Source: Paraplanobispora siamensis (GTDB lineage: Bacteria > Actinomycetota > Actinomycetes > Streptosporangiales > Streptosporangiaceae). Taken from it: 64,000 nucleotides of DNA. A model generated the notes under the pieces. It saw nothing but the letters and a program-made list of their open reading frames with translations, was not told the DNA's origin and did not search any database. The stretch lies in contig NZ_BOOJ01000053.1 in the NCBI RefSeq assembly GCF_016863175.1, forward strand, positions 92,255 to 156,254, written 5' to 3'. A program made the translations under genes and the position numbers. Of this stretch, positions 57,951 through 64,000 are shown piece by piece (positions within the stretch are counted from its first letter, which is position 1; every line of letters begins with the position of its first letter).

Positions 57951-58640
57951 GTGGCCGAGACGACGCCGACCGGGACAAGTGTGGCCGAGGTGATGGCCGA
58001 GCTGGCCGGGCTCGAAGACCCGAAGACACGCGAGGTGAACGAGAAACACGGCGACGACCACGGTGTGAATCTCAGCAAGCTGCGCGCGCTCGCGAAGCGG
58101 CTGAAGACGCAGCAGGACCTCGCGTGCCGGCTCTGGGAGACCGGTGACACCGCGGCGAGACTGCTGGCGATCCTCATCTGCCGCCCGAAGGCGTTCGGGC
58201 GCGACGAACTGGACGCCATGGTGCGCCAGGCACGCGCGCCCAAGGTGCACGACTGGCTCGTGAACTACGTGGTGAAGAAGAGCCCGCACGCCGAGGAACT
58301 GCGCCTGGCCTGGTCCGCCGATCCGGATCCGGTGGTGGCCAGCGCCGGCTGGGCGCTGACCGTCGAACGCGTGGCCAAGAAGCCCGAGGGCCTCGACCTC
58401 CCGGGACTGCTCGACGTCATCGAGACGCGGATGAAGGACGCCCCGGACCGCCTGCAGTGGGCGATGAACCACTGCCTGGCTCAGATCGGGATCGAGCACG
58501 CCGAGCACCGCACCCGCGCCATCGACATCGGTGAGCGCCTGGAGGTGCTGAAGGACTATCCGACCTCCCCGGGCTGCACGTCTCCGTTCGCGCCTATCTG
58601 GATCACCGAGATGGTGAGCCGGCAGCACGACAGGGCGTGA
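57951..58640 (+). CDS. DNA alkylation repair protein (AlkD-like HEAT repeats)
   Basis: The product has 229 residues from GTG 57951, with AGGAGG five bases upstream. The sequence is helical with HEAT-like repeats: VNLSKLRALAKRLKTQQDLACRLWETGDTAARLLAILIC, then LVNYVVKKSPHAEELRLAWSADPDPVVASAGWALTVERVAKK. The Asp-Trp pattern HDWLVNYVV matches the DNA_alkylation (PF08713-type) family. AlkD excises 3-methyladenine and 7-methylguanine. Whether this member is a glycosylase cannot be seen. It stands alone, convergent with the NmrA-like gene. Confidence 0.85.
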   Translation: MAETTPTGTSVAEVMAELAGLEDPKTREVNEKHGDDHGVNLSKLRALAKRLKTQQDLACRLWETGDTAARLLAILICRPKAFGRDELDAMVRQARAPKVHDWLVNYVVKKSPHAEELRLAWSADPDPVVASAGWALTVERVAKKPEGLDLPGLLDVIETRMKDAPDRLQWAMNHCLAQIGIEHAEHRTRAIDIGERLEVLKDYPTSPGCTSPFAPIWITEMVSRQHDRA

Positions 58641-58687
58641 CCCATGGGGTGAGCCGGTGACAGCGGACGAGGGCGCAGGCTCCCGCC

Positions 58688-58733
58688 TCCGGGCGGAAGG
58701 CGTCCGCTAGGCGTCCGGACGGAAGGCGTCCGC
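58688..58733. repeat. 26-bp tandem duplication at the end of the NmrA-like gene
   Basis: TCCGGGCGGAAGGCGTCCGC (58688) and TCCGGACGGAAGGCGTCCGC (58714) differ at one base in 20 and are 26 bp apart. The downstream copy encodes the last residues (ADAFRPDA), and the other lies just past the stop codon. Confidence 0.75.
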
Positions 58734-59534
58734 GTGGTCGGCGGCCCACTCCGCGAACGAACGCGGCTCGCGGCCGGTGATCTCGCGTACCGCGGGTGAG
58801 ATGGAGACAGCCTCGGGCGGCGGGTTCCCCTGCCAGGAGACGAGCAGCTCGATGAGCTCCTCACCGTACCCCGCCTGCCGCCAGCGTTTGCGTGCCTGCT
58901 CCTCGGTGAGCTCGACGAAGCGGAGCGGCCGGCCGATCGCCTCGGCGATCGCGGCCAGCCGCCCGCGCTGGCTGAGCACCTGCGGCCCCGTCAGCACATA
59001 CGTCCTGCCCGCGTGACCGCCGCGGGCGAGCACCGCCGCCGCCACGGCGGCGACGTCCCTCTCGTCCACCACCCCGCCGGGGACGTCGGCGAACGGCTCG
59101 CGCACCTCGCCCCTCTCCTTGATGGCGGAGGCCCAGGTCAGCGTGTTGCTCATGAAGTCGACCGGCTGGAGCGCGGTCCATTCGAGGTCACTGGCCGCGA
59201 AGGCCTTCTCGACCGGGCCCACCTGCCCGTTCCACAGAAGCGTCACCCGCCGCACCCCGGCCTTCTGCGCCAGCTCCACAAGCTCCGGCCCGGTCCGCAG
59301 AGTGGCGTAGTCGTCGCCGCCCGCGGTCAGCAGGTGCGCTCCCACCACGCCGTCGAAGGCCGGGCCCAGCGTCCGGGGATCGGCGAGGTCGCCCCGCACC
59401 ACCTCCACCGGCTCCGGCAGGTCGGCCCGGGCCGGGTCCCTGGTCAGCGCCCGTACCCGCTGCCCGGCACGGAGGAGGTCGTCGACGACGCGCCTGCCGA
59501 CCTTGCCCGTCGCCCCGGTCACCAAAAACGTCAT
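58707..59534 (-). CDS. NAD(P)H-binding NmrA-like reductase
   Basis: The product has 275 residues from ATG 59534. It begins MTFLVTGATGKVGRRVVDDLLRAGQRVRALTRDP, the GxxGxxG Rossmann motif of atypical SDR proteins, and continues EVVRGDLADPRTLGPAFDGVVGAH. There is no catalytic YxxxK, as usual for NmrA/QOR2-like members. The C-terminal part PAVREITGREPRSFAEWAADHADAFRPDA is typical of actinobacterial NAD(P)H-binding proteins that reduce quinones or sense cofactor. Divergent from the HTH/Clp-N pair. Both flanks carry repeats. Confidence 0.9.
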   Translation of the reverse strand: MTFLVTGATGKVGRRVVDDLLRAGQRVRALTRDPARADLPEPVEVVRGDLADPRTLGPAFDGVVGAHLLTAGGDDYATLRTGPELVELAQKAGVRRVTLLWNGQVGPVEKAFAASDLEWTALQPVDFMSNTLTWASAIKERGEVREPFADVPGGVVDERDVAAVAAAVLARGGHAGRTYVLTGPQVLSQRGRLAAIAEAIGRPLRFVELTEEQARKRWRQAGYGEELIELLVSWQGNPPPEAVSISPAVREITGREPRSFAEWAADHADAFRPDA

Positions 59535-59674
59535 CGACCCGCCTTCCTCTCAGGGACACCGATCTCTTAGGGACACCGACGCTACGGCCCGTCCCCGCCC
59601 CGGGGCATCGGGCATTGGTCCTAGGTCCTGCCTCTGCTCGTCCGTACAAGAACCGGCGACGTCCGGCCGCTGTT

Positions 59675-59720
59675 CGTCAGCATATGTTGACGCCATGGCG
59701 ATCGTCAGCATATGTTGACG
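59675..59720. promoter_or_regulatory. Two identical 18-bp palindromic operators overlapping duplicated -10 elements
   Basis: CGTCAGCATATGTTGACG occurs twice, at 59675-59692 and 59703-59720, 28 bp apart. Eight of nine base pairs of each palindrome match. Each copy contains TATGTT, six bases before a start codon: ATG 59695 (a 7-codon frame) for the first, GTG 59723 (the HTH gene) for the second. A protein bound here would block the promoter. Confidence 0.75.
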
Positions 59721-59722
59721 AC

Positions 59723-59941
59723 GTGTCCATGAACACCGATCTCGAGCAGGCCGTACACGGCACCGATCCGGATGCGGCGCTGCGCGCCGTCGCCCGCCTG
59801 CGCAGGCTGGTGGAGCAACTGGAGGCCGAGCACGTCGCGGCGGCACGCCGGGCGGGCTGGTCCTGGCGGGACATCGCCACCCGGCTCGGCGTCACCAAGC
59901 AGACCGTTCACCGCAAATACCACCGCGTCCTGGAGGACTGA
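59723..59941 (+). CDS. Small helix-turn-helix protein
   Basis: The product has 72 residues from GTG 59723. ATG 59729 is the alternative, and neither has a ribosome-binding site, so a leaderless transcript is likely. After a helix DAALRAVARLRRLVEQLEAEHVAAARRAG comes the recognition motif SWRDIATRLGVTKQTVHRKYHRVLED. Small HTH genes of this type pair with Clp-N-domain genes in actinobacteria, and here the stop overlaps the next start (TGATG). The duplicated palindromes right before the gene suggest autorepression. Confidence 0.85.
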   Translation: MSMNTDLEQAVHGTDPDAALRAVARLRRLVEQLEAEHVAAARRAGWSWRDIATRLGVTKQTVHRKYHRVLED

Positions 59942-60789
59942 TGTTCCGAGGCGACCACCCCGACCTGAGCCGGACCGTGGGCCGGGCCCTGAAGCTGGCC
60001 CGTGACCTCGGGCATCCCCGTACGGGCAGCGAGCACCTGCTGCTCGCCCTCACCGCCGGGAGCACCGTCACGAGAGGCACCGTCACGGGAAGCACCGTCA
60101 CGGAAGGCACCGTCACGGAAGGCACCGTCACGGAAGGCACCGTCACGGAAGGCACCATCACGGGAAGCAACGTCACGGGAAGCAACGTCACGGGAAGCAA
60201 CGACGCCGTCGCCTCCATCCTCGCCGCGCACGGCGCGACGGAGGCCGCGATCCGGGAGGCCGTCCACCGCGCGGCGCCCGCCGGAGCCGGTGCGGCCGCC
60301 GACCGGGACGCCCTCGCCGGGCTCGGCATCGACCTCGACCGCCTGCTCGGCGCCTCGGGCGCGGCAGCACTGGACCGCCCGCCCGTACGCGAACCGCTGT
60401 TCCCGCTGGGCGCGGCCAAGGCGCGGCGCCGGTGCGCCCGGATGCGCCCGCCGCTCGGCCTGGACGCCCAGGCGGCCTACGAGGCGTCGCTGCGGCTGGC
60501 GCTCTCCCGCCGCGAACGCGACCACCGGCCCGAACACCTCGCCCTCGCGCTCATCACCCTCGACCCCGGCGTGGCATGGGTGCTCTCGACCGCCGGGATC
60601 GACAGGCAGGCGCTCCTGGCCGACCTGGCCGCCGCCTTCCCACCGCCCCGGCGCAACCCGCTGCTGAACCTCGAACGGCGGCTGGCCCGGCGGACCCGCC
60701 ACCGCGACATCGTGCGGCGCTATCAGCACACGACAGGACGCACCACCACGTCAGCCGCCGCCCTCGCCACCCTCATCGGCCGCGCCTGA
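59941..60789 (+). CDS. Clp N-terminal-domain protein with an internal minisatellite
   Basis: The product has 282 residues from ATG 59941. Residues 1-40 (LSRTVGRALKLARDLGHPRTGSEHLLLALTAG) are the start of a Clp-N repeat, matching the end at about 88-110 (NDAVASILAAHGATEAAIREAVH). Between them are nine five-residue units (STVTR, GTVTG, GTVTE, SNVTG and so on) from a 15-bp repeat. A second Clp-N repeat is at about 175-230 (AYEASLRLALSRRERDHRPEHLALALIT). There is no AAA domain. It may be an adaptor or transcriptional co-regulator of the HTH protein. The repeat keeps frame at any copy number. Confidence 0.85.
   Translation: MFRGDHPDLSRTVGRALKLARDLGHPRTGSEHLLLALTAGSTVTRGTVTGSTVTEGTVTEGTVTEGTVTEGTITGSNVTGSNVTGSNDAVASILAAHGATEAAIREAVHRAAPAGAGAAADRDALAGLGIDLDRLLGASGAAALDRPPVREPLFPLGAAKARRRCARMRPPLGLDAQAAYEASLRLALSRRERDHRPEHLALALITLDPGVAWVLSTAGIDRQALLADLAAAFPPPRRNPLLNLERRLARRTRHRDIVRRYQHTTGRTTTSAAALATLIGRA
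60061..60195 (+). repeat. 15-bp minisatellite, nine units
   Basis: Nine 15-bp units of the type GGCACCGTCACGGAA run from 60061 to 60195, followed by a partial unit. Units three to six are almost perfect, while the first and last ones have variant bases (AGCACC, AGCAAC). The array adds 45 residues to the Clp-N protein. Confidence 0.95.
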
Positions 60790-60812
60790 TCGCTGCCTTC
60801 TGACGGCGGCGG

Positions 60813-61430
60813 TCAGGCGAAGCGCTCGATCGTCACGGGGATCAGCCTCGCGTCGTGCCGCATCGCCGTCCTCAGCTCCCGCAGGAGTGATCCGACGGTG
60901 TCGTCGGACGAGCCGCCCAGGCATGCGGTCAGGTCGAGGCACCAGGCCGTGCCGGGGCCGATCCGGCGGAGATCCCAGGTGAGCACGTCGCGGCCCGCGC
61001 GCAGGCGGGCCGTACCGGCCACGCGGGCCGGCGGATCGGCGGAACCGTCGGCCGGCCCCATCGCCCAGAGACACCGCAGCCGCCGCAGGCGTTCGGCGTC
61101 CAGGTCACCGGCGAACAGGACGCGGTAGACCCGTCTTTCACGGAACCCCTCGGGGACCTCGGGGGAACCGAGCAGCAGCGGGGCCGAGTCGTCCAGAGGC
61201 AACCGGTCGTGGAAGCGGCCCCGCAACGCCGCCTCGCCGGGCAGGTCCTCCCCGCTGATCCGGCGGTAGACGGCTTCGGCGGTACGGCGGTGCACGGCGA
61301 CGACCCGGTCACGCAGGGCCGGGTCGGTGCGCATGCCCCGGCTGAAGGCGGCCGAACTCCACCAGGTGCCGTCCGTCACGCTCCACCCCGCGCCGTCCAG
61401 CCCGGTCGCCGTGTGGTCACCGGCGAGCAC
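60813..61430 (-). CDS. Hypothetical protein
   Basis: The product has 205 residues from GTG 61430, seven bases after the stop of the gene upstream, so the two are co-transcribed. The sequence begins VLAGDHTATGLDGAGWSVTDGTWWSS and contains RVYRVLFAGDLDAERLRRLRCLWAMG and TARLRAGRDVLTWDLRRIGPGTAWCLDLTAC. Strands alternate with basic helices. I do not recognise a family. The end LIPVTIERFA is compact. It might be an immunity-type or SUKH-like protein, but that is only a guess from size and alternating pattern. Confidence 0.55.
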   Translation of the reverse strand: MLAGDHTATGLDGAGWSVTDGTWWSSAAFSRGMRTDPALRDRVVAVHRRTAEAVYRRISGEDLPGEAALRGRFHDRLPLDDSAPLLLGSPEVPEGFRERRVYRVLFAGDLDAERLRRLRCLWAMGPADGSADPPARVAGTARLRAGRDVLTWDLRRIGPGTAWCLDLTACLGGSSDDTVGSLLRELRTAMRHDARLIPVTIERFA

Positions 61431-61437
61431 GAACTCC

Positions 61438-61665
61438 TCAGCAGGCGAGCTGTCCGCTCGCGCTCTGGACGACGCGCGGCGTGGACTCGCCCCGGGGCCA
61501 GATCTGCAGGAGATAGCGGTCGATGATGTCCCTCGAGGTGTCCACCTCCGCGGCCTGGTCCATGTTCTGGGCGTGGTAACGCAGCCGGTACCAGCCCGGC
61601 CCGGCGGGCAGTTCGGGGAGTTCGTGGACGCCGAGGTCGAACGATACGGTGCGGGTGCCGGTCAT
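61438..61665 (-). CDS. Short protein resembling the C-terminal half of a larger actinobacterial family
   Basis: The product has 75 residues from ATG 61665. The sequence LPAGPGWYRLRYHAQNMDQA and YLLQIWPRGESTPRVVQ resembles the end of proteins of about 140-160 residues of unknown function. Those have an extra N-terminal domain before GWYRLRYHA, from memory. Only 131 bp separate this gene from the divergent next one, so the missing part is not present. It may be a truncated relic or a shorter variant. It forms an operon with the hypothetical gene downstream. Confidence 0.5.
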   Translation of the reverse strand: MTGTRTVSFDLGVHELPELPAGPGWYRLRYHAQNMDQAAEVDTSRDIIDRYLLQIWPRGESTPRVVQSASGQLAC

Positions 61666-61796
61666 GGATGGCGATCATACGGTCGTGGGCTGACACTTCC
61701 GGACCGGCATCAGGCAGGCACGCGCGCGCCGGAGGGCCGTGAGACGATCACTCCTCTACCCGCGTGGCCTGGCACGCAAGGCTGTAGCGTGACCGC

Positions 61797-62630
61797 GTGG
61801 ATCTCCTTGTGGTGGGTGGCGGCGGCTTTCTCGGGCGGGAGATCATCCGTCAGGCGCGGCTCGCCGGTCATCGTGTCGCGGCGACCTTCCACAGCCGCAC
61901 TCCCGGCGACGTCGCCGACGTGGACTGGCGCAGGCTGGACATCCGTCACCGCGACGACGTCACAGCCCTGGTCCTCGCGACACGACCCGATGCGATCGTC
62001 AATGCCGCCTACCGGCAATCCGACTGGGCGACCACGGCCGAAGGCGGCATGCACCTCGCACTCGGCGCGGCGGCGGCAGGAGCCCGGCTCGTGCACGTAT
62101 CCAGTGACGCGGTGTTCTCCGGTACGGCCTCCCGCTACGACGAGACGCACCTCCCGGATCCCACGACCCCGTACGGCGCCGCCAAGGCCGCCGCCGAGAC
62201 AGCGATCAAGGGCATCACGCCGGCCGCCGTCATCGCCCGGACCTCGCTGATCATCGGCGACGGCGACTCCGGGCACGAAAGACACGTGCACGCCCTGGCG
62301 ACCGGTGCCGTGACCGGCGTCCTGTTCACCGACGACGTACGGTGCCCCGTGCATGTCACCGACCTGGCCGCCGCCCTCCTGGAACTGGCCGCCTCCCCCC
62401 ACGCCGGGATCCACCACCTCGCCGGCACGGATGCCGTCAGCCGCCACGAACTCGGCGTGCTGATCGCGCGCCGGGCCGGTCTCGACCCGGCCGCCCTCCC
62501 CACCGGGCTCCGCGCCGACACCGGCCCGCCGGGACCCCTCGACGTGCGCCTGGACGGCACCGCGACCCAGGCACGGCTGACCACCCGCCTCCGGGGCGCA
62601 CGCGAGTTCCTCGCACCCACGCCGGCCTGA
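61797..62630 (+). CDS. RmlD-like NAD-dependent sugar-nucleotide or SDR reductase
   Basis: The product has 277 residues from GTG 61797. TAGCGT at 61785-61790, six bases upstream, suggests a leaderless mRNA. It begins VDLLVVGGGGFLGREIIRQARLAGHRVAAT with the nucleotide-binding GxxGFxG and carries LDIRHRDDVTALVLATRPDAIVNAAYRQSDWATTAEGG, as in dTDP-4-dehydrorhamnose reductase. SSDAVFSGT and the catalytic YGAAK are intact. A single RmlD-like enzyme without other rhamnose genes cannot be given a specific substrate. Confidence 0.88.
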   Translation: MDLLVVGGGGFLGREIIRQARLAGHRVAATFHSRTPGDVADVDWRRLDIRHRDDVTALVLATRPDAIVNAAYRQSDWATTAEGGMHLALGAAAAGARLVHVSSDAVFSGTASRYDETHLPDPTTPYGAAKAAAETAIKGITPAAVIARTSLIIGDGDSGHERHVHALATGAVTGVLFTDDVRCPVHVTDLAAALLELAASPHAGIHHLAGTDAVSRHELGVLIARRAGLDPAALPTGLRADTGPPGPLDVRLDGTATQARLTTRLRGAREFLAPTPA

Positions 62631-62719
62631 CCGGGATGGCCGGGCCGGGCCGGTAACGGACCATCACCGGATGCGGCCGCCGGATCAATCACCACTCTCG
62701 TATGGAGGACGACAGCAGA

Positions 62720-63970
62720 ATGACGACGGCACGCATCGGACGATCCCCCGTGTCCTCAGTCACCCGGCGGCCGGAACTGGACGCGATCCGCGCCCTCGTG
62801 GTGGTCGGGCTGATCTTCTTCCACTCCGCCCTGGTGTTCGACGCCCGCGACGACTACTACGTGAAGAACCCCGAGACCACCGAGGCGACCACTATCCTGG
62901 CCGGTCTCGCGGTGGTGTGGGCGATGCCGATCCTCTTCCTCATCGCCGGGCTGGGCTCATGGCACTCATTGCGCCGCCGCGGTCCCGGCGGGTTCGCCCT
63001 GGAACGACTACGGCGGCTCGGCATACCACTGGTGTTCGCGACCCTGACGATCATCCCGGTGCCGCAGTGGCTCAGGCTGCGGGCCGATCCCGCCTACGAC
63101 GAGTCGTACCTGGCTTTCCTTCCACGATTCTTCGCGGTACGGCTGGAGCCGACCGAGTTCCCCTTCGTTCTGCAGGGCGAGCACTTCGAGACCGGACACC
63201 TGTGGTTCGTGGTGCTGCTGCTGGCCTTCTCGCTCGTGATCGCACCGCTGGTCCGTCTGTTTCCCCGCGACAGCGGGCGCCGGCTCCTGAACCGGCTGGC
63301 CAAGACGGCGGAACGGCGCGGCGCCATCCTGCTGCCGGCCATCCCGATCGCGGTGATCAGTGCGCTGCTGGGGCTTGAGGAGGCCTACGCCGGATGGAGC
63401 CGCTGGGCGTATCTGCTGTTCTTCCTGTACGGGTTCGTGCTCGCCTCCGATGAGAGGTTCCGGACGGCGATGCGACGGGACGCGGTACCGGCAGCCGTCA
63501 CCGGCCTGGTCCTGTTCCTGGTGGGGATGCCGGGTTTCCTTGCCACGGCGGAATCTCCCGGCGGTGACCCCCTCACCGATATGACCCCGCTGGCGATCGG
63601 TGCCCGGACCCTGTACGGCGCGGCGGGCTGGTGCTGCGTGGTCGGGATTCTGGGCCTTCTCGACCGCCGCAGGAAGCCGGCCTCCTCTCAGATCTCCCCC
63701 GGGAGCGACACACCGACAGGGAGCGACATCCCACCGGACAGCCGCGCCCGACGGATGTACAAGTATCTGGCCGCCGCCGTACTGCCCGTCTACATCCTGC
63801 ACCAGCCGATCCTCGTCGCAGTCGCCTACGGCGTGGTGCGCTGGGAGGCACCGATTGCGGTCAAGTACGCGGTGATCGTCGCGGCCTCCCTCGCGCTGAC
63901 TTTGATCGCATACGACCTGCTGGTACGGCGCACACGAGTGACCCGGTTCCTGTTCGGCATGCGCGGATAG
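62720..63970 (+). CDS. Acyltransferase family 3 membrane protein
   Basis: The product has 416 residues. ATG 62720 was chosen with GGAGG at 62704 about eleven bases upstream. ATG 62702 is an alternative. About ten membrane helices are visible. The start RRPELDAIRALVVVGLIFFHSALVF is the family signature (RxxxLDxxRxxxxxxVxxxH), and LFLIAGLGSWHSLRRRG and HLWFVVLLLAFSLVIAPLV follow. The loop near 315-345 is polar (SPGSDTPTGSDIPPDS). Such enzymes acylate extracytoplasmic sugars or lipids. It is 71 bp after the RmlD-like gene start-to-end on the same strand, and possibly part of the same unit. Confidence 0.88.
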   Translation: MTTARIGRSPVSSVTRRPELDAIRALVVVGLIFFHSALVFDARDDYYVKNPETTEATTILAGLAVVWAMPILFLIAGLGSWHSLRRRGPGGFALERLRRLGIPLVFATLTIIPVPQWLRLRADPAYDESYLAFLPRFFAVRLEPTEFPFVLQGEHFETGHLWFVVLLLAFSLVIAPLVRLFPRDSGRRLLNRLAKTAERRGAILLPAIPIAVISALLGLEEAYAGWSRWAYLLFFLYGFVLASDERFRTAMRRDAVPAAVTGLVLFLVGMPGFLATAESPGGDPLTDMTPLAIGARTLYGAAGWCCVVGILGLLDRRRKPASSQISPGSDTPTGSDIPPDSRARRMYKYLAAAVLPVYILHQPILVAVAYGVVRWEAPIAVKYAVIVAASLALTLIAYDLLVRRTRVTRFLFGMRG

Positions 63971-64000
63971 AACAGGGAAGGCACTCGGGACGAATACCCC

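Noticed and set aside
59695..59718. Seven-codon frame MAIVSIC after the first palindrome
   Set aside because: Probably a by-product of the operator/promoter duplication. Too short to support as a gene.

Overview
The window reads as high-GC actinomycete chromosome, probably from the Streptosporangiales (Streptosporangium or Nonomuraea relatives). Support comes from the very high G+C at third codon positions, frequent GTG starts, many apparently leaderless genes, an HrdB-like sigma factor with an Ala/Lys-rich N-terminus, a classical MenD/MenC/MenE menaquinone pathway (Streptomyces uses the futalosine route), and the actinobacterial block GarA-FtsR-DUF151-MerR-GcvP. I saw no rRNA, tRNA, CRISPR array, prophage or transposase. 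The only clear mobile element is an intein. The genus is inference.

Layout. 0-2.1 kb: a cut-off membrane protein, a degenerate tandem repeat, and an ABC exporter pair. 2.1-6.0 kb: menD-menC, divergent from menE. 6.1-8.2 kb: a small exported protein, then a sigma-70 gene with a hairpin leader, a SigR-like promoter and a strong double-hairpin terminator. 8.2-12.6 kb: small single genes (SnoaL-like, coiled coil, TetR, DUF5999, hydrolase, membrane protein, TPR protein). 12.6-21.7 kb: a mostly minus-strand block with gcvP under a tandem glycine riboswitch, two MerR regulators, a DUF151 nuclease and garA, then an NDP-mannose type pyrophosphorylase fusion next to a CDP-alcohol phosphatidyltransferase. 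22-23.8 kb: thiC under a TPP riboswitch. 24-27.2 kb: a two-component system. 27.3-35.9 kb: methyltransferase, acyl-CoA dehydrogenase, SRPBCC protein, amino-acid permease, AsnC regulator, enoyl-CoA hydratase with an HSL-type esterase, a class I amidotransferase lacking its nucleophile, and a flavohemoprotein.

36-45 kb: a BNR-repeat protein; thyX interrupted by an HNH intein that also carries an AP2-like segment; a RibD-type reductase; a second ABC exporter; an amidohydrolase; and fused trpEG behind a readable trp attenuator (leader peptide with Trp-Trp). 45-52.5 kb: SGNH hydrolase, CocE-type hydrolase, WYL regulator, SDR, soluble transhydrogenase, and a VOC/CMD pair. 52.6-57.1 kb: a DUF3311/MctP-type monocarboxylate symporter beside DUF6285, acyl-CoA dehydrogenase and APH-kinase genes. 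The last three match the LvaB/LvaC/LvaA types of the levulinate (4-hydroxyacyl-CoA) pathway. 57-64 kb: DinB-like protein, DNA alkylation repair protein, NmrA-like reductase, a small HTH gene with duplicated palindromic operators feeding a Clp-N protein that contains a 15-bp minisatellite, two poorly known genes, an RmlD-like reductase and a membrane acyltransferase.

The observations I consider most worth following are the thyX intein with AP2-like and HNH segments, the symporter plus LvaABC-like module, the cysteine-less amidotransferase, the HTH/Clp-N locus, and the regulatory region of the sigma factor.
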